From contig NZ_AFQO01000007.1 of the NCBI RefSeq assembly GCF_000222025.1, positions 62,001-126,000 of the forward strand: a stretch of 64,000 bases of DNA. The letters run 5' to 3'. The position numbers and the translations under genes were made by a program. The stretch's first letter is position 1. Each line of letters opens with the position of its first letter. The DNA is from Haemophilus haemolyticus M19501. GTDB lineage: Bacteria > Pseudomonadota > Gammaproteobacteria > Enterobacterales > Pasteurellaceae. Below the pieces are notes generated by a model that was given only the letters and a program-made list of their open reading frames with translations, did not search any database and was not told the DNA's origin. Positions 46,909 through 59,352 of this stretch are shown piece by piece.

Positions 46909-47952
46909 TTATGATGCTTTTGTTAATTTTAAACGTTGTGGACGGATAATGGTGAAGTAGGCAGCCACCCAGGTGCCGAGAATCATCAATGGCAATGAGA
47001 CCCAACCTTGCCAAGAGAAAAAGGCGGTTTCAACTAAACCATTACCGATAGAGCAGCCACCCGCAAGGGTTGCACCGATGCCCATGAGAATACCGCCGAG
47101 TCCGCTGCGTAGAATCGTGGTGGCATCCGGTACGCGGATACGAAATTCATTGCTTGCTTTTGCGCCGATGAATGATCCAATAAAAATCCCTAAGACTAAG
47201 AATACGCCCCAGTTAATAAATTTACCGTCGCCAGTAACAAGGAATTGCATAATATTAGCTGATGGGCCAGTAATCCCAAGCCCAAACTCACGACCTGTAG
47301 CGACACTGAGTGGCCAAGCGGCAAGTGCGATTAATCCGATTAACACGGCTGAGAAAAATGGGTGCCAGCGTTTCTCAAATAATAAGTGAGCAAGTCCCGT
47401 TTTCTTTGGTTTTAATGCCGCGACTTTTACGTTTGGTTTACTGAGATGTTTGTACACATAGAAAGCCGTTATTAAAGTTAATAGTGCCACTAACCACCAA
47501 GGTGAAATACCGAATGTATCGTAAATATTGCGTTGCTCAATATTAATACTGCGTAAAGCTTTATTAAATTCGCCTAATGGGCCAGTACGCATGATGGCAC
47601 TTAATAGCATATAAGTGAATAACGCGACCCAACTACCAACTAAGCCTTCTGCAGCACGGTACCACGTACCTGTCGCACAACCGCCAGCAAGAACAATGCC
47701 GATACCAAACACAAAGGCACCGATAATCACCGCTAAAAAGGCAAAATTTTCAGCCGGCTCGACATTTAATACACCGATTTCTTTTAAGAGGAAGAAACCG
47801 ATGGATTGCACGGTAATCGCCAATAAAAGGGCTACAAACATTTTGTTATTTTTGGTGACATACATATCGCGAAATGCGCCAGTAATACAAAAGCGCCCAC
47901 GCTGCATCACAAATCCGAGTAAAATTCCGCAAAGTAATCCGGTTAAAAGCAT
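46909..47952 (-). CDS. YeeE/TsuA-type thiosulfate transporter
   Basis: 347 residues with about nine to ten membrane segments. The internal duplication of the family shows as GGCATGTWYRAAEGL in the first half and GGCSIGNGLVETAF in the second, both with the conserved Cys that relays thiosulfate through the pore. It forms an operon with the TusA-like gene at 46678 and provides sulfur for cysteine synthesis. Confidence 0.92.
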   Translation of the reverse strand: MLLTGLLCGILLGFVMQRGRFCITGAFRDMYVTKNNKMFVALLLAITVQSIGFFLLKEIGVLNVEPAENFAFLAVIIGAFVFGIGIVLAGGCATGTWYRAAEGLVGSWVALFTYMLLSAIMRTGPLGEFNKALRSINIEQRNIYDTFGISPWWLVALLTLITAFYVYKHLSKPNVKVAALKPKKTGLAHLLFEKRWHPFFSAVLIGLIALAAWPLSVATGREFGLGITGPSANIMQFLVTGDGKFINWGVFLVLGIFIGSFIGAKASNEFRIRVPDATTILRSGLGGILMGIGATLAGGCSIGNGLVETAFFSWQGWVSLPLMILGTWVAAYFTIIRPQRLKLTKAS

Positions 47953-48054
47953 AAATATTCCTTCTATTTTAGAACTAAGTAGGTCGGTATTTTCTAAAAA
48001 AATAAGAAGGTAGCGCCAATAACTTTTGGCTAGAAAATATGTTTTTTTGATATA

Positions 48055-48095
48055 AAAAAGTGCGGTTATAAATTTATACTTTTTTACCGCACTGC
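48055..48095. terminator. Inverted uptake-signal hairpin
   Basis: AAAAAAGTGCGGT and ACCGCACT face each other with a 19-base loop, between the thiosulfate operon promoter and yhhQ. It may terminate stray transcription; no gene ends immediately beside it. Confidence 0.45.
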
Positions 48096-48170
48096 TTTAG
48101 CAATATAAGTGTAGAGAATATAATGGGAAGACTTTATGGTGCTCTCAAGCGATTTAATGAGCTTCTTAAT

Positions 48171-48205
48171 AATTAACCCCACTCAAAAGAGCGGGTTAAT
48201 TGTTT
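48171..48205 (-). terminator. Terminator after yhhQ
   Basis: AATTAACCC and GGGTTAATT form a nine-base stem; on the minus strand it is followed by ATTAAGAAGC, on the plus strand by GTTTTAT. It lies 22 bases beyond the yhhQ stop. Confidence 0.65.
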
Positions 48206-48226
48206 TATATGCGCCAGAAATTGGGT

Positions 48227-48934
48227 TTATGCAGGAACGCGTTCTGCTACGAGCATTTGTAGCTTTCGTAAAATGACATTTAATACTACGCCATAGGCTG
48301 GGACGAATAAGATAATTCCTATAAATAATTTAAATAGATAATCTACAAAGCCGAGTTGTGCCCAGTGTTCAGCCATGAACGGATCTGCACTTTGGTAGAA
48401 AGCTACACTGAAGAAAACAAACGTATCTGCCATTGAGCCGAATGTCATTGAGCTAGTTGGCGCCACCCACCATGTTTTTAACTGGCGTAAGCGGTTAAAT
48501 ACGATCACATCAAGTAATTGTCCTACCACGTAAGCGGCAAAGCTCGCAATAGCAATACGGAATACAAACAGATCAAAATGCGTTAATGATTCGAAACCTT
48601 GGAATTTGCTTTCAGAGAATAAAACCGATATGACGTAACTTACAATAAGTGCAGGAAACATCACCACGAAGATGATTTTTCTCGCATCTTCCGCACCGAA
48701 AATACGCACAGTTAAATCAGTAGCTAAAAAGATAAATGGGAATGTGAGCGTTCCCCAAGTGCTGTGGAAGGAAAAATCGTTTGCTGCACCAAGTGCGGTC
48801 AATTTTAGCGTGATTTCAAAAGGGATTTGTACAAAGTAATTGCTCGCTGCAATGATGAATATGTGGAAAAAGCTGAGCCAGATGATTGCACGACGTTTTT
48901 GTTGATCATTAAAGATCGGAGAGTTTAATTTCAT
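48227..48934 (-). CDS. yhhQ: YhhQ, queuosine-precursor transporter
   Basis: 235 residues with about six membrane segments; family features include FHSTWGTLTFPFIFLATDLTV and AYVVGQLLDVIVFNRLR. YhhQ imports the precursors preQ0 and preQ1. The ATG follows AAGG, which is also the 3' end of a preQ1-I riboswitch, so translation should fall when preQ1 is plentiful. Together with queA, tgt and queH in this window it completes a queuosine set. Confidence 0.94.
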   Translation of the reverse strand: MKLNSPIFNDQQKRRAIIWLSFFHIFIIAASNYFVQIPFEITLKLTALGAANDFSFHSTWGTLTFPFIFLATDLTVRIFGAEDARKIIFVVMFPALIVSYVISVLFSESKFQGFESLTHFDLFVFRIAIASFAAYVVGQLLDVIVFNRLRQLKTWWVAPTSSMTFGSMADTFVFFSVAFYQSADPFMAEHWAQLGFVDYLFKLFIGIILFVPAYGVVLNVILRKLQMLVAERVPA

Positions 48935-48940
48935 GTTGTA

Positions 48941-48980
48941 CCTTTTTAGTTTAAATAAATCGGGGTTAGGGAACCCGAGG
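48941..48980 (-). promoter_or_regulatory. preQ1-I riboswitch upstream of yhhQ
   Basis: On the minus strand CCTCGGGTTCCCTAACCCCG begins with a stem (TCGGG/CCCGA) and the loop GTTCCCTAAC, then an A/T-rich tail ATTTATTTAAACTAAAAAGG whose AAACTA can form the class I pseudoknot and whose AAGG is the ribosome site. The layout parallels the short preQ1-I aptamers of Thermoanaerobacter and Bacillus. It ends six bases before the yhhQ ATG. Ligand-bound folding would hide the ribosome site. Confidence 0.82.
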
Positions 48981-49126
48981 TTGAATATAGGGGGCTAGAT
49001 GATACGCATATTTCTAATAATTGCAAGGGGCGATTGCATTTGAGTTTTATATTTTATGATAATTGACGAATGCTTTTAGGGTCTTTATTCTATTTGCATT
49101 TTTCATCAAATTTGAAAGGAGAGAAA

Positions 49127-49759
49127 ATGGAATTACACAATATTCGTGATGAATATACTAAACGCGTGCTTTCACAAAATGATTGCTATGAAAATCCAAT
49201 TTTGCAATTTGAACAGTGGCAGAAAGAAGCAATTCATGCGCAAGTCAATGAGCCTACTGCAATGAATATTGCGACTGTTGATGAACAAGGTCGCCCAAAT
49301 AGCCGAATGGTTTTGTTAAAAGAAGTCAATGATCAAGGATTTGTCTTTTTTACCAATTATCTTAGCCGAAAAGGTAGCTGTATTGAACGTAATCCTTATG
49401 TTTCGCTGACTTTCTTTTGGCCAGAATTGGAACGCCAAGTGCGGATTGAAGGTAAGGCGGTTAAAATTTCAGCAGAACAATCCGATAAATATTTTGCTAC
49501 CCGACCTTACACCAGTCGTATAGGGGCTTGGGCAAGTGAGCAAAGTGCGGTGATTTCTAATTATAAATCTTTGTTAGCAAAAGCCGCATTGGTTGCTGCT
49601 AAACATCCATTAAAGGTGCCTCGACCAGATTATTGGGGCGGCTATTTAGTTGTGCCAGAAACCGTGGAATTTTGGCAAGGGCGACCAAGTCGTTTACATG
49701 ATCGCATTCGTTATCGTAAAGTAAGTGATAATTGGATTAGAGAAAGATTGTCTCCTTAG
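49127..49759 (+). CDS. pdxH: PdxH, pyridoxamine/pyridoxine 5'-phosphate oxidase
   Basis: 210 residues from ATG 49127 (AAGGAGAG site); the open frame upstream is unsupported. FMN-binding signatures [39 protein letters not shown] and the C-terminal [12 protein letters not shown] are present. It makes pyridoxal 5'-phosphate. It ends at an inverted uptake-signal terminator shared with typA. Confidence 0.96.
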   Translation: MELHNIRDEYTKRVLSQNDCYENPILQFEQWQKEAIHAQVNEPTAMNIATVDEQGRPNSRMVLLKEVNDQGFVFFTNYLSRKGSCIERNPYVSLTFFWPELERQVRIEGKAVKISAEQSDKYFATRPYTSRIGAWASEQSAVISNYKSLLAKAALVAAKHPLKVPRPDYWGGYLVVPETVEFWQGRPSRLHDRIRYRKVSDNWIRERLSP

Positions 49760-49777
49760 TAAGTTGAGCATAAAAAT

Positions 49778-49820
49778 AACCGCACTTTAGTTGTATTCCC
49801 AAAGTGCGGTTAATTTTTTT
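49778..49820. terminator. Inverted uptake-signal terminator between pdxH and typA
   Basis: ATAACCGCACTTT and AAAGTGCGGTTAAT with TTTTTT behind; the 12-base stem serves both converging genes. Confidence 0.8.
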
Positions 49821-49846
49821 ACAAATTTTCGTGCTAAAGTTGTTTA

Positions 49847-51697
49847 TTAATGCGTGCTAGTACTTGTCGTTGTACGATTTGCCCGTTTACGATCGTTTTC
49901 CGTTAAAAGTTTTTTACGGATACGAATCGACTCAGGTGTCACTTCCACTAACTCATCGTCATCGATAAATTCAATTGCTTGTTCAAGACTGAATTTTACA
50001 GGCGTAGTCAGCACAATCGCATCGTCTTTACCTGAAGCACGCATATTGGTCAGTTTTTTACCTTGTAAGCAGTTCACTGTTAAGTCATTTGAACGGCTAT
50101 GAATACCGATAATTTGCCCTTCATAAACTTCCACGTTTGCATCAATCATTAACTTACCACGTTCTTGTAAGCCAAATAATGCGTAACCCAGTGCTTTACC
50201 TGTTGCGTTCGAGATTAATACACCATTTTTACGTTGGCCAATATCTCCACCTTTGATTTCATCGTAGTGGCTAAAGCTTGAGTAAAGTAGGCCTGTACCA
50301 GAAGTCATGGTCATAAAGTCCCCACGGAAGCCAATTAATCCGCGGCTAGGAATGATGTATTCTAAACGAACGCGACCTTTACCATCTGGCAACATATCAC
50401 GAACTTCGCCTTTACGAATACCTAATGCTTCCATCACAGAACCTTGATGTTGTTCTTCCACATCGATAGTTACTTGTTCGTATGGCTCTTGTTTTTTACC
50501 GTCAATATCACGATAGATTACTTTAGGGCGAGAAACCGCAAGTTCATAACCTTCACGACGCATATTTTCGATTAACACAGAAAGATGTAATTCCCCACGA
50601 CCAGAAACACGGAATTCATCCGGGTTTGGGGTTTCTTCTACACGTAATGCCACGTTGTGAACCAATTCTTTATTTAAACGTTCAAGAATTTGACGAGATG
50701 TGACATATTTACCTTCTTGCCCTGCAAATGGAGAGGTGTTTACACAGAAGAACATGGTGACTGTTGGTTCATCAACCGTTAATGATGGCAGTGCTTCAAC
50801 TGCGTTAATATCACAAATCGTATCTGAAATGTTCAATTCTCCTAAACCAGTGATCGCAACAATATCGCCTGCATAAGCAACGTCTTCTTCATAACGTTGT
50901 AAACCAAGATGACCAAGTACTTGACCGATACGACCTTGACGAGTTTTTCCTTCACTATTGATGATAGTAACAGGTTGATTTGGTTTAATCGCACCACGCT
51001 TAATACGACCAATGCCGATAACACCTACATAGTTGTTATAGTCTAATTGTGAAATTTGCATTTGGAATGGCGCATCAAGTTCTACTTTTGGCGGCTCTAC
51101 ATATTTCACAATGGCTTCAAATAATGGCGTCATATCTTCTGCTAATTCTTCGTGCTCAAGACCTGCAACACCATTTAATGCTGATGCATAGATAATAGGG
51201 AAATCTAATTGTTCATCTGTTGCACCAAGATTGACAAATAAATCAAATACTTGATCTACAACCCAGTCAGGACGCGCACCAGGGCGATCAACTTTATTAA
51301 TTACGACGATTGGTTTTAAGCCGTGAGCGAATGCTTTTTGTGTCACGAAACGCGTTTGTGGCATTGGGCCATCAAACGCATCAACAACTAATAGAACAGA
51401 ATCTACCATAGAAAGCACGCGTTCAACTTCGCCACCGAAGTCGGCGTGTCCTGGAGTATCCACGATGTTAATACGGTAATCATTCCAGTTAATCGCGGTA
51501 TTTTTTGCAAGAATGGTAATGCCACGTTCTTTTTCAAGATCGTTTGAGTCCATAACGCGTTCATCTACATCGCCACGAGCAGATTCAAAAGTACCAGATT
51601 GTTGCAGAAGTTTATCCACAAGAGTGGTTTTACCATGGTCTACGTGCGCAATAATGGCGATGTTACGGAGTTTTTTAATATCGATTTCGTTTTTCAT
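49847..51697 (-). CDS. typA: TypA/BipA, ribosome-associated GTPase
   Basis: 616 residues of the elongation-factor class: G1 [10 protein letters not shown], switch motif RGITI, G3 [13 protein letters not shown]4 NKVD, then EF-G-like domains and the BipA-specific C-terminus (RTTTSTSTH tail). It assists 50S assembly and growth at low temperature. The inverse strand carries only shadows. Divergent from glnA, the same arrangement as in enterics. Confidence 0.97.
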   Translation of the reverse strand: MKNEIDIKKLRNIAIIAHVDHGKTTLVDKLLQQSGTFESARGDVDERVMDSNDLEKERGITILAKNTAINWNDYRINIVDTPGHADFGGEVERVLSMVDSVLLVVDAFDGPMPQTRFVTQKAFAHGLKPIVVINKVDRPGARPDWVVDQVFDLFVNLGATDEQLDFPIIYASALNGVAGLEHEELAEDMTPLFEAIVKYVEPPKVELDAPFQMQISQLDYNNYVGVIGIGRIKRGAIKPNQPVTIINSEGKTRQGRIGQVLGHLGLQRYEEDVAYAGDIVAITGLGELNISDTICDINAVEALPSLTVDEPTVTMFFCVNTSPFAGQEGKYVTSRQILERLNKELVHNVALRVEETPNPDEFRVSGRGELHLSVLIENMRREGYELAVSRPKVIYRDIDGKKQEPYEQVTIDVEEQHQGSVMEALGIRKGEVRDMLPDGKGRVRLEYIIPSRGLIGFRGDFMTMTSGTGLLYSSFSHYDEIKGGDIGQRKNGVLISNATGKALGYALFGLQERGKLMIDANVEVYEGQIIGIHSRSNDLTVNCLQGKKLTNMRASGKDDAIVLTTPVKFSLEQAIEFIDDDELVEVTPESIRIRKKLLTENDRKRANRTTTSTSTH

Positions 51698-51927
51698 TGT
51701 TTAATGCTTTGATTGGATAAGATGCAATTTTTATTGCATTGTTACATAAAAATGGTGCAACGAATTGCACCCTACATTTCTACATTTGTCGAAAGGGCAA
51801 AAATTATACATGTATTTTTCTTTTTCTGCTATGGCTAGAATAAGAAAAATAAATTTCATGAAAAAATAGTATGGCTACGTTATAATGTGAGCTTATCTTA
51901 ATAAGACTAACCATAGAGGATTTCCTA

Positions 51928-53346
51928 ATGCCAAACGCAAATGCAATCGCTAATGTATTTAAGCTAATTGAAGAAAATAATGTGAAATTTGTACTTCTTC
52001 GATTTACCGATATTAAAGGTAAAGAACATGGTGTTTCTATCCCAGTTAGCCTTGTTGATGAAGATATGTTTGAAGACGGCAAGATGTTTGATGGTTCCTC
52101 TGTTGAAGGATGGAAGACAATTAATAAAGCCGATATGTTGCTTATGCCAATGGCAGAAACAGCCGTGGTCGATCCATTTGCGCAAATTCCAACGCTTTCT
52201 ATTCGTTGTAGTGTTTATGAACCAACGACAATGCAAAGCTATGATCGCGATCCGCGCTCTATTGCAATTCGTGCAGAAAATTATATGCGTTCAACAGGTA
52301 TCGCGGATCAAGCTTTTTTCGGCCCAGAGCCTGAATTCTTCTTATTTGATGATGTGCGTTTTGATGTATCAATGAACAAAGCGTCTTTTTCTATTGATGA
52401 TATAGAAGCTGCTTGGAACACGAATAAAAAATATGAAGAAGGCAATAATGCTTATCGTCCATTGAAAAAAGGCGGATATTGTGCCGTTGCACCGATTGAT
52501 AGTGCGCACAATATTCGTTCTGAAATGTGCTTGATTTTAGAAGAAATGGGATTAGTCATCGAAGCCCATCATCATGAAGTGGCGACTGCAGGACAGAATG
52601 AAATTGCGACTAAATTTAATACGCTAACCTTAAAAGCCGATGAAACCCAAATCTATAAATATGTTGTGCAAAATGTGGCGTTAGAGCACGGTAAAACAGC
52701 GTGTTTTATGCCAAAACCAATTACTGGCGATAATGGTTCAGGCATGCACTGTAATATGTCGTTAAGCAAAGACGGAAAAAATATTTTCCAAGGCGATAAA
52801 TATGCAGGTCTTTCAGAAACCGCACTTTACTACATCGGCGGTATTATTAAGCACGCTAAAGCATTAAATGCGTTCACTAATCCAAGCACTAATTCATATA
52901 AACGTTTAGTGCCGGGTTATGAAGCACCTGTATTGTTGGCTTATTCTGCAAGTAATCGTTCTGCCTCAATTCGTATCCCTGCTGTAACCAATCCAAAAGC
53001 GATTCGCATAGAAGCGCGTTTCCCAGATCCTTTAGCAAACCCATATTTAGCATTTGCTGCATTATTAATGGCAGGTCTTGATGGTGTAGTAAACAAAATC
53101 CACCCAGGCGATGCAATGGATAAAAATCTTTATGATCTTCCACCAGAAGAATTAAAAGATATTCCAGCAGTAGCAAGCTCGCTAGAAGATGCGTTGAATT
53201 CACTAGAAAAAGACTATGAATTCTTAACTCAAGGTGGTGTATTTGCTAAAGATTTTATTGATGCGTTTATCAGCATCAAACGTAAAGAAGTGGAGCGTTT
53301 AAATATGGCACCACATCCAGTTGAGTTTGAAATGTATTATGCGTAA
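51928..53346 (+). CDS. glnA: Glutamine synthetase, type I
   Basis: 472 residues. Active-site segments [35 protein letters not shown] and NRSASIRIP are present, and NLYDLPPEE near residue 399 carries the tyrosine that GlnE can adenylylate. It joins ammonia to glutamate, and nitrite reduction by Nrf supplies ammonia. A TATAAT lies at 51881-51886. Inverted uptake signals terminate it. Confidence 0.97.
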   Translation: MPNANAIANVFKLIEENNVKFVLLRFTDIKGKEHGVSIPVSLVDEDMFEDGKMFDGSSVEGWKTINKADMLLMPMAETAVVDPFAQIPTLSIRCSVYEPTTMQSYDRDPRSIAIRAENYMRSTGIADQAFFGPEPEFFLFDDVRFDVSMNKASFSIDDIEAAWNTNKKYEEGNNAYRPLKKGGYCAVAPIDSAHNIRSEMCLILEEMGLVIEAHHHEVATAGQNEIATKFNTLTLKADETQIYKYVVQNVALEHGKTACFMPKPITGDNGSGMHCNMSLSKDGKNIFQGDKYAGLSETALYYIGGIIKHAKALNAFTNPSTNSYKRLVPGYEAPVLLAYSASNRSASIRIPAVTNPKAIRIEARFPDPLANPYLAFAALLMAGLDGVVNKIHPGDAMDKNLYDLPPEELKDIPAVASSLEDALNSLEKDYEFLTQGGVFAKDFIDAFISIKRKEVERLNMAPHPVEFEMYYA

Positions 53347-53370
53347 TTATCATTGATGAAATCATGTTTA

Positions 53371-53399
53371 AAAGTGCGGTAAAATTTACCGCACTTTTC
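53371..53399 (+). terminator. Inverted uptake-signal terminator after glnA
   Basis: AAAAGTGCGGTAAA and TTTACCGCACTTTT form a 14-base perfect stem with almost no loop, 24 bases after the glnA stop. Confidence 0.8.
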
Positions 53400-53433
53400 G
53401 TTTGAAATTGTTTATAACGAGAATCGGGTAAAA

Positions 53434-54480
53434 ATGTCGAATACAAATAGAACAATTCTAGTTACTGGTGGAGCGGGTTTTATTGGTTCTGCGCTTGTCC
53501 GTTATCTTCTTGAAAAGACACATAATAAGATCGTAAATGTTGATAAGCTGACTTATGCAGGAAATTTAGCCTCACTTAAAACCGTAGAAAACCATCCACG
53601 TTATGCTTTTGTACAAGCAGATGTTTGTGATACTAAAGCATTGTCTTATATTTTTTCACAATATCAACCTGATGCTGTTATCCATCTTGCCGCTGAAAGT
53701 CATGTTGATCGTTCTATAAATGCGTCTTCGGAGTTTATACAAACTAACATTGTAGGAACTTATAGGCTACTTGAATCAACTCTAGACTACTGGCATTGTT
53801 TAGATAATCAAAAAAAATCCAGCTTCCGATTCTTACATATTTCCACCGATGAAGTTTATGGCGATTTAAAAAGTAATGAGGGGGTATTTACTGAAACATC
53901 AGCTTATAAACCTAGTAGCCCTTATTCTGCTTCAAAAGCGGCAAGCGATCATCTTGTGCAAGCTTGGTATAGAACATATGGGTTACCGACAATCATTACA
54001 CATAGTTCAAATAATTATGGCCCGTATCAGTACCCTGAAAAATTAATTCCATTGATGATTTTAAATGCGATAGAGGGAAAAATACTGCCTATTTATGGCG
54101 ATGGTTTGCAAATTAGAGATTGGTTATTTGTTGAAGATCATATTACTGCATTGTATAGCGTTTTGATGAAAGGAAATATTGGGGAAACCTATAATATTGG
54201 CGGAAATAATGAAAAGTCCAACATTGAAGTGGTGCGTTCTATTTGTTCTTTACTGGAAGAATTTTTACCTAATAAACCAAAACATATTGATAAATATGAA
54301 GATTTAATTTGCTATGTGCAAGATAGACCTGGTCACGATCTTCGTTATGCGCTTGATACAAGTAAAATCAATCATAAACTAGGCTGGGTGCCTAAAGAGA
54401 CTTTTGAATCGGGATTAAGAAAAACGGTAATTTGGTATTTGAACCATCAAGAATGGTGTCAAAGAATTTTAAATAATTAA
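53434..54480 (+). CDS. rffG: dTDP-glucose 4,6-dehydratase
   Basis: 348 residues of the extended SDR family: [14 protein letters not shown] binds [14 protein letters not shown] holds the catalytic Thr-Asp-Glu, and YSASKAASD the Tyr/Lys pair. It makes dTDP-4-keto-6-deoxyglucose for surface polysaccharide. The gene stands alone between glnA and pepB rather than in an rml cluster, so rfbB or rffG cannot be distinguished firmly. Composition is slightly more AT-rich than its neighbours. Confidence 0.9.
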   Translation: MSNTNRTILVTGGAGFIGSALVRYLLEKTHNKIVNVDKLTYAGNLASLKTVENHPRYAFVQADVCDTKALSYIFSQYQPDAVIHLAAESHVDRSINASSEFIQTNIVGTYRLLESTLDYWHCLDNQKKSSFRFLHISTDEVYGDLKSNEGVFTETSAYKPSSPYSASKAASDHLVQAWYRTYGLPTIITHSSNNYGPYQYPEKLIPLMILNAIEGKILPIYGDGLQIRDWLFVEDHITALYSVLMKGNIGETYNIGGNNEKSNIEVVRSICSLLEEFLPNKPKHIDKYEDLICYVQDRPGHDLRYALDTSKINHKLGWVPKETFESGLRKTVIWYLNHQEWCQRILNN

Positions 54481-54541
54481 CTATTTAAAAATAAAACTGG
54501 TATAGTTTTATTCCGCTATAAGCTTATATTCGAGAAATAAA

Positions 54542-55846
54542 ATGGAAATTATATTATCAATAAACCAAGCCTCTGACGCTTGGGGAAAAGATGCTATTTT
54601 GAGCTTTGACTCTAATAAAGCAACAATTCATTTAAAAAATAATGAAAAAACTGACCGCACTTTAGTTCAACAAGCTGCTCGTAAATTGCGTGGGCAAGGG
54701 ATTAAAGAGGTGGAATTAGTTGGTGAAGAATGGGATTTGGAATTTTGCTGGGCGTTTTATCAAGGTTTTTATACCGCAAAACAAGATTACGGGATTGAGT
54801 TTCCTCATTTGGATCATGATCTACAAGATGAATTGTTAGCGCGTATCGAATGTGGTGATTTTGTGCGTGGAATTATTAATGAACCAGCACAAAGTCTAAC
54901 GCCTGTGAAATTAGCGGAGCGTGCGGCTGAATTTATCTTAAACCAAGCGGACATTTATAATGAAAAAAGTGCGGTAAATTTTAAGATTATTTCTGGGGAG
55001 GATCTTGAACAACAAGGTTATCATGGAATTTGGACGGTGGGTAAAGGATCTGCTAACTTGCCCGCTATGTTGCAACTTGATTTCAATCCAACACAAGATC
55101 CGAATGCGCCAGTGTTAGCTTGTTTGGTTGGTAAGGGGATTACTTTTGACAGTGGCGGCTACAGCATTAAACCAAGTGATGGAATGAGCACAATGCGAAC
55201 CGATATGGGCGGGGCTGCACTATTAACGGGGGCATTAGGTTTCGCTATCGCTCGCGGATTAAATCAACGCGTTAAACTGTATTTATGTTGCGCAGAAAAT
55301 TTGGTGAGCAATAATGCATTTAAATTGGGTGATATTATTACTTATAAAAATGGTGTGAGTGCAGAAGTGTTGAATACGGATGCTGAAGGACGTTTAGTGT
55401 TGGCTGATGGATTGATTGAGGCTGATAACCAAAATCCGGGTGTTATTATTGATTGTGCGACTTTAACTGGGGCTGCAAAAGTGGCAGTAGGCAACGACTA
55501 TCATTCGGTATTATCTATGGATGATGAACTTGTGAAAAATCTTTTCCAATCAGCACAACAAGAAAACGAACCTTTCTGGCGTTTACCATTTGAAGATTTT
55601 CATCGTTCACAAATTAATTCATCTTTTGCCGATATTGCTAATATTGGTTCGGTTCCAGTTGGAGCGGGAGCAAGCACTGCAACGGCATTTTTATCGTATT
55701 TTGTAAAAAATTATCAACAAAATTGGTTGCATATTGATTGTTCAGCGACTTATCGTAAATCTGGTAGTGATTTATGGGCTGTTGGAGCAACAGGGATTGG
55801 TGTGCAAACTTTAGCAAATTTAATGTTATCAAAATCATTGAAGTAA
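54542..55846 (+). CDS. pepB: PepB, aminopeptidase B (M17 family)
   Basis: 434 residues. The di-metal leucyl-aminopeptidase core shows [24 protein letters not shown] and the signature [14 protein letters not shown]. It removes N-terminal residues from peptides. The N-terminal regulatory domain is short, as in PepB rather than PepA. It runs six bases into the ndk leader, so pepB and ndk are probably co-transcribed. Confidence 0.94.
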   Translation: MEIILSINQASDAWGKDAILSFDSNKATIHLKNNEKTDRTLVQQAARKLRGQGIKEVELVGEEWDLEFCWAFYQGFYTAKQDYGIEFPHLDHDLQDELLARIECGDFVRGIINEPAQSLTPVKLAERAAEFILNQADIYNEKSAVNFKIISGEDLEQQGYHGIWTVGKGSANLPAMLQLDFNPTQDPNAPVLACLVGKGITFDSGGYSIKPSDGMSTMRTDMGGAALLTGALGFAIARGLNQRVKLYLCCAENLVSNNAFKLGDIITYKNGVSAEVLNTDAEGRLVLADGLIEADNQNPGVIIDCATLTGAAKVAVGNDYHSVLSMDDELVKNLFQSAQQENEPFWRLPFEDFHRSQINSSFADIANIGSVPVGAGASTATAFLSYFVKNYQQNWLHIDCSATYRKSGSDLWAVGATGIGVQTLANLMLSKSLK

Positions 55847-55855
55847 GGAGATATG

Positions 55856-56278
55856 ATGACAGAAAGAACTTTTTCGATTATTAAACCTGATGCGGTAAAG
55901 CGTAATCTAATTGGGGTGATCTTAACTCGTTTTGAGCAAAATGGCTTTAAAATCATAGCCTCTAAAATGGTATGCTTAACTCGTGAGCAAGCTGAAGGCT
56001 TTTATGCAGAGCATCAAGGCAAAGAATTTTTTGCTCCTTTAGTTGATTATATGATGTCTTCACCGATAGTGGTTTCTGTACTTGAAAAAGAAAATGCAGT
56101 GAAAGATTACCGCACTTTGATTGGTACAACGAATCCAGAAACTGCAGCAGAAGGGACAATTCGTAAAGAGTTTGCATTGAGTCAGCGTGAGAATTCGGTT
56201 CATGGCTCGGATAGTGTGGAAAGTGCAAATCGTGAAATTGCCTATTTCTTTACTGATTCTGAAATTTTTGAGCGTTGA
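55856..56278 (+). CDS. ndk: Nucleoside diphosphate kinase
   Basis: 140 residues from the second of two adjacent ATGs (better spacing from AAGGAG). [15 protein letters not shown] opens the fold, and the active-site His lies in NSVHGSDS (near residue 117). It equilibrates nucleoside triphosphates. A clear terminator follows. Confidence 0.97.
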   Translation: MTERTFSIIKPDAVKRNLIGVILTRFEQNGFKIIASKMVCLTREQAEGFYAEHQGKEFFAPLVDYMMSSPIVVSVLEKENAVKDYRTLIGTTNPETAAEGTIRKEFALSQRENSVHGSDSVESANREIAYFFTDSEIFER

Positions 56279-56286
56279 TCGATAGT

Positions 56287-56322
56287 AAAAAGCACCTAAA
56301 ATAGTTTAGGTGCTTTTGAATT
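56287..56322. terminator. Bidirectional terminator between ndk and obgE
   Basis: AAAAGCACCTAAA and TTTAGGTGCTTTT form a 13-base stem with a five-base loop, T-runs on both strands. Confidence 0.9.
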
Positions 56323-56348
56323 TTTAATGCTTATAAAATAAGACCTTC

Positions 56349-57548
<1,200 letters not shown>

Positions 57549-58469
57549 TTAATGAGTTTTATGCGGTAATAATTTATGTCCAATTGCGGATAAAATTGCC
57601 CCGCATACTACAACAAATGCGCCAATATAGCTAATATTATTCAATTCTGGTGCCGCAAAATCTGCTGGGCTAAAATAATGGGCAATATGAGAAAATAGGA
57701 TTGTGAAAAGAGGTACAAGTGTGATAACAACACTGACTTTTGATACATCCCAACGATTAAGTGCCTCCGCATAAGAGCCGTATCCAATTAAGGTATTTAA
57801 ACAGCAGTAAATAAAACAAATCAGAGCTAAAGGTGTGAGTTCTTGTACTTGCGAGAATTCAGCCATCGGCATAAAAGCTATGGCACAACCTAAATACATC
57901 ATTAGCAAGATTTGTTGTGAATTAAATTTACGCAACATTAATTTTTGCGCCATTCCATAGGCGACCCAAATAAGGGATCCTGCTACGCTTAAGATGACAC
58001 CTGTTGAATACTGATTTAGTCCGGCAAATACATCAAAACGATCATTAAAGAATAAGCCTAAACCAATTAACAATAAGAAAAGCCCGATCTTTTGGTGCAG
58101 ACCCAATTTTTCTTTGAAGATCAGGACACCACAGATGAGCATTCCAAAAGAGGATAAATGAATAAAAATTTGTGCAACTGAAGGTTCAATATAATTCAGT
58201 GAACTACTAAATAATAGAAAATTGCCGGTAAGGCCAATTACCCCAATAAGAGCAAGCCAAGCATATTGACCGACTTTCATTGGTTCAGGTAATTTCTTTT
58301 TATAAGTAAGTAGAGCTAATAATGAGATTGCGGCTACAATAAAACGATACCATACGATAGTTTGCGCGTTCATTACAGACAAAGCTTGTTTGAGAGCGAT
58401 AGGTAAGGATCCCCAAGCCATAGCAGTAATAAGCGCAAAGGTAAAGCCTAATAGAGGTTGTTGTTTCAT
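57549..58469 (-). CDS. EamA/DMT-family transporter
   Basis: 306 residues with ten predicted membrane helices in two EamA repeats (about residues 5-138 and 150-295). It opens LLGFTFALITAMAWGSLPIA. Members export or import metabolites; the substrate is unknown. It sits between rpmA and obgE as in other Pasteurellaceae. Confidence 0.88.
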   Translation of the reverse strand: MKQQPLLGFTFALITAMAWGSLPIALKQALSVMNAQTIVWYRFIVAAISLLALLTYKKKLPEPMKVGQYAWLALIGVIGLTGNFLLFSSSLNYIEPSVAQIFIHLSSFGMLICGVLIFKEKLGLHQKIGLFLLLIGLGLFFNDRFDVFAGLNQYSTGVILSVAGSLIWVAYGMAQKLMLRKFNSQQILLMMYLGCAIAFMPMAEFSQVQELTPLALICFIYCCLNTLIGYGSYAEALNRWDVSKVSVVITLVPLFTILFSHIAHYFSPADFAAPELNNISYIGAFVVVCGAILSAIGHKLLPHKTH

Positions 58470-58501
58470 TGCTTGCTCGCTTATGTGAAATTAAAAAAGA
58501 C

Positions 58502-58534
58502 AAAACGCCCCACAAAATTGTAGGGCGTTTCAAT
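58502..58534 (-). terminator. Terminator after rpmA
   Basis: On the minus strand AAACGCCCTACAATTTTGTG, then GGGCGTTTTGTCTTTTTT: an eight-base stem and T-rich tail, 16 bases beyond the rpmA stop. Confidence 0.85.
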
Positions 58535-58549
58535 CGAATAGATTTTAAA

Positions 58550-58807
58550 TTATTCAGTAACAATACTTACGTATTTACGGCTTTTCTCGCCTTTTACTTC
58601 AAATTTAACTTTGCCATCTGCAGTTGCGAATAAGGTGTGGTCTTTACCCATACCTACGTTGCTACCCGCGTGGAACTTAGTACCACGTTGACGAACAATG
58701 ATGCTACCTGCTAATACAGATTCGCCACCGAAACGTTTAACACCAAGGCGTTTAGCTTCAGAATCGCGACCGTTACGAGTTGAACCACCAGCTTTTTTAG
58801 TTGCCAT
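58550..58807 (-). CDS. rpmA: Ribosomal protein bL27
   Basis: 85 residues beginning [21 protein letters not shown], the typical bL27 N-terminus that reaches the peptidyl-transferase centre, followed by [20 protein letters not shown]. It lies 20 bases after rplU in the same operon. Confidence 0.98.
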   Translation of the reverse strand: MATKKAGGSTRNGRDSEAKRLGVKRFGGESVLAGSIIVRQRGTKFHAGSNVGMGKDHTLFATADGKVKFEVKGEKSRKYVSIVTE

Positions 58808-58827
58808 CTACTTGATCTCCTCTGAAA

Positions 58828-59139
58828 TTATGCTTGAATCCCAGTGATTTTCACTTCTGTGAACCACTGACGATGACCTTGTTGTTTACGGCTGTGTTTG
58901 CGACGACGGAATTTAACGATTTTAACTTTCTCGCCACGACCTTGTGCAACTACTTCAGCCACTACTTTTGCGCCAGCAACCACTGGTGCACCAATTTTAA
59001 CATCTTCACCATTAACGACCATCAACACAGAATCGAACTCAACTGTTGCGCCAGTTGCAAGTTCAAGTTTTTCTAAACGAACAACTTGACCTTCGCTCAC
59101 ACGGTGTTGTTTACCGCCACTTTGGAAAACTGCGTACAT
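58828..59139 (-). CDS. rplU: Ribosomal protein bL21
   Basis: 103 residues; [20 protein letters not shown] and [19 protein letters not shown] are diagnostic. First gene of rplU-rpmA. The leader contains a CTGCTAAAGAGCAG hairpin (59169-59182), which may take part in r-protein regulation; that is untested. Confidence 0.98.
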   Translation of the reverse strand: MYAVFQSGGKQHRVSEGQVVRLEKLELATGATVEFDSVLMVVNGEDVKIGAPVVAGAKVVAEVVAQGRGEKVKIVKFRRRKHSRKQQGHRQWFTEVKITGIQA

Positions 59140-59352
59140 AAATACTCCGCTTAATTGTGTTTCCCTGCTCTTTAGCAGTCCACACTTAAAAATTCATATA
59201 AATAGGTCGCAAATTCTACGGAAAAATCCTACCTATGGCAAGAATTTATTTACAATAAAATAAAAAAATTCCCTTCATTTGCGGATTGATTTCAGAAAGT
59301 CTGAAAATTCGGGTAAAATGCACCGCACTTTTGACTAATAATTGATGAAAAA

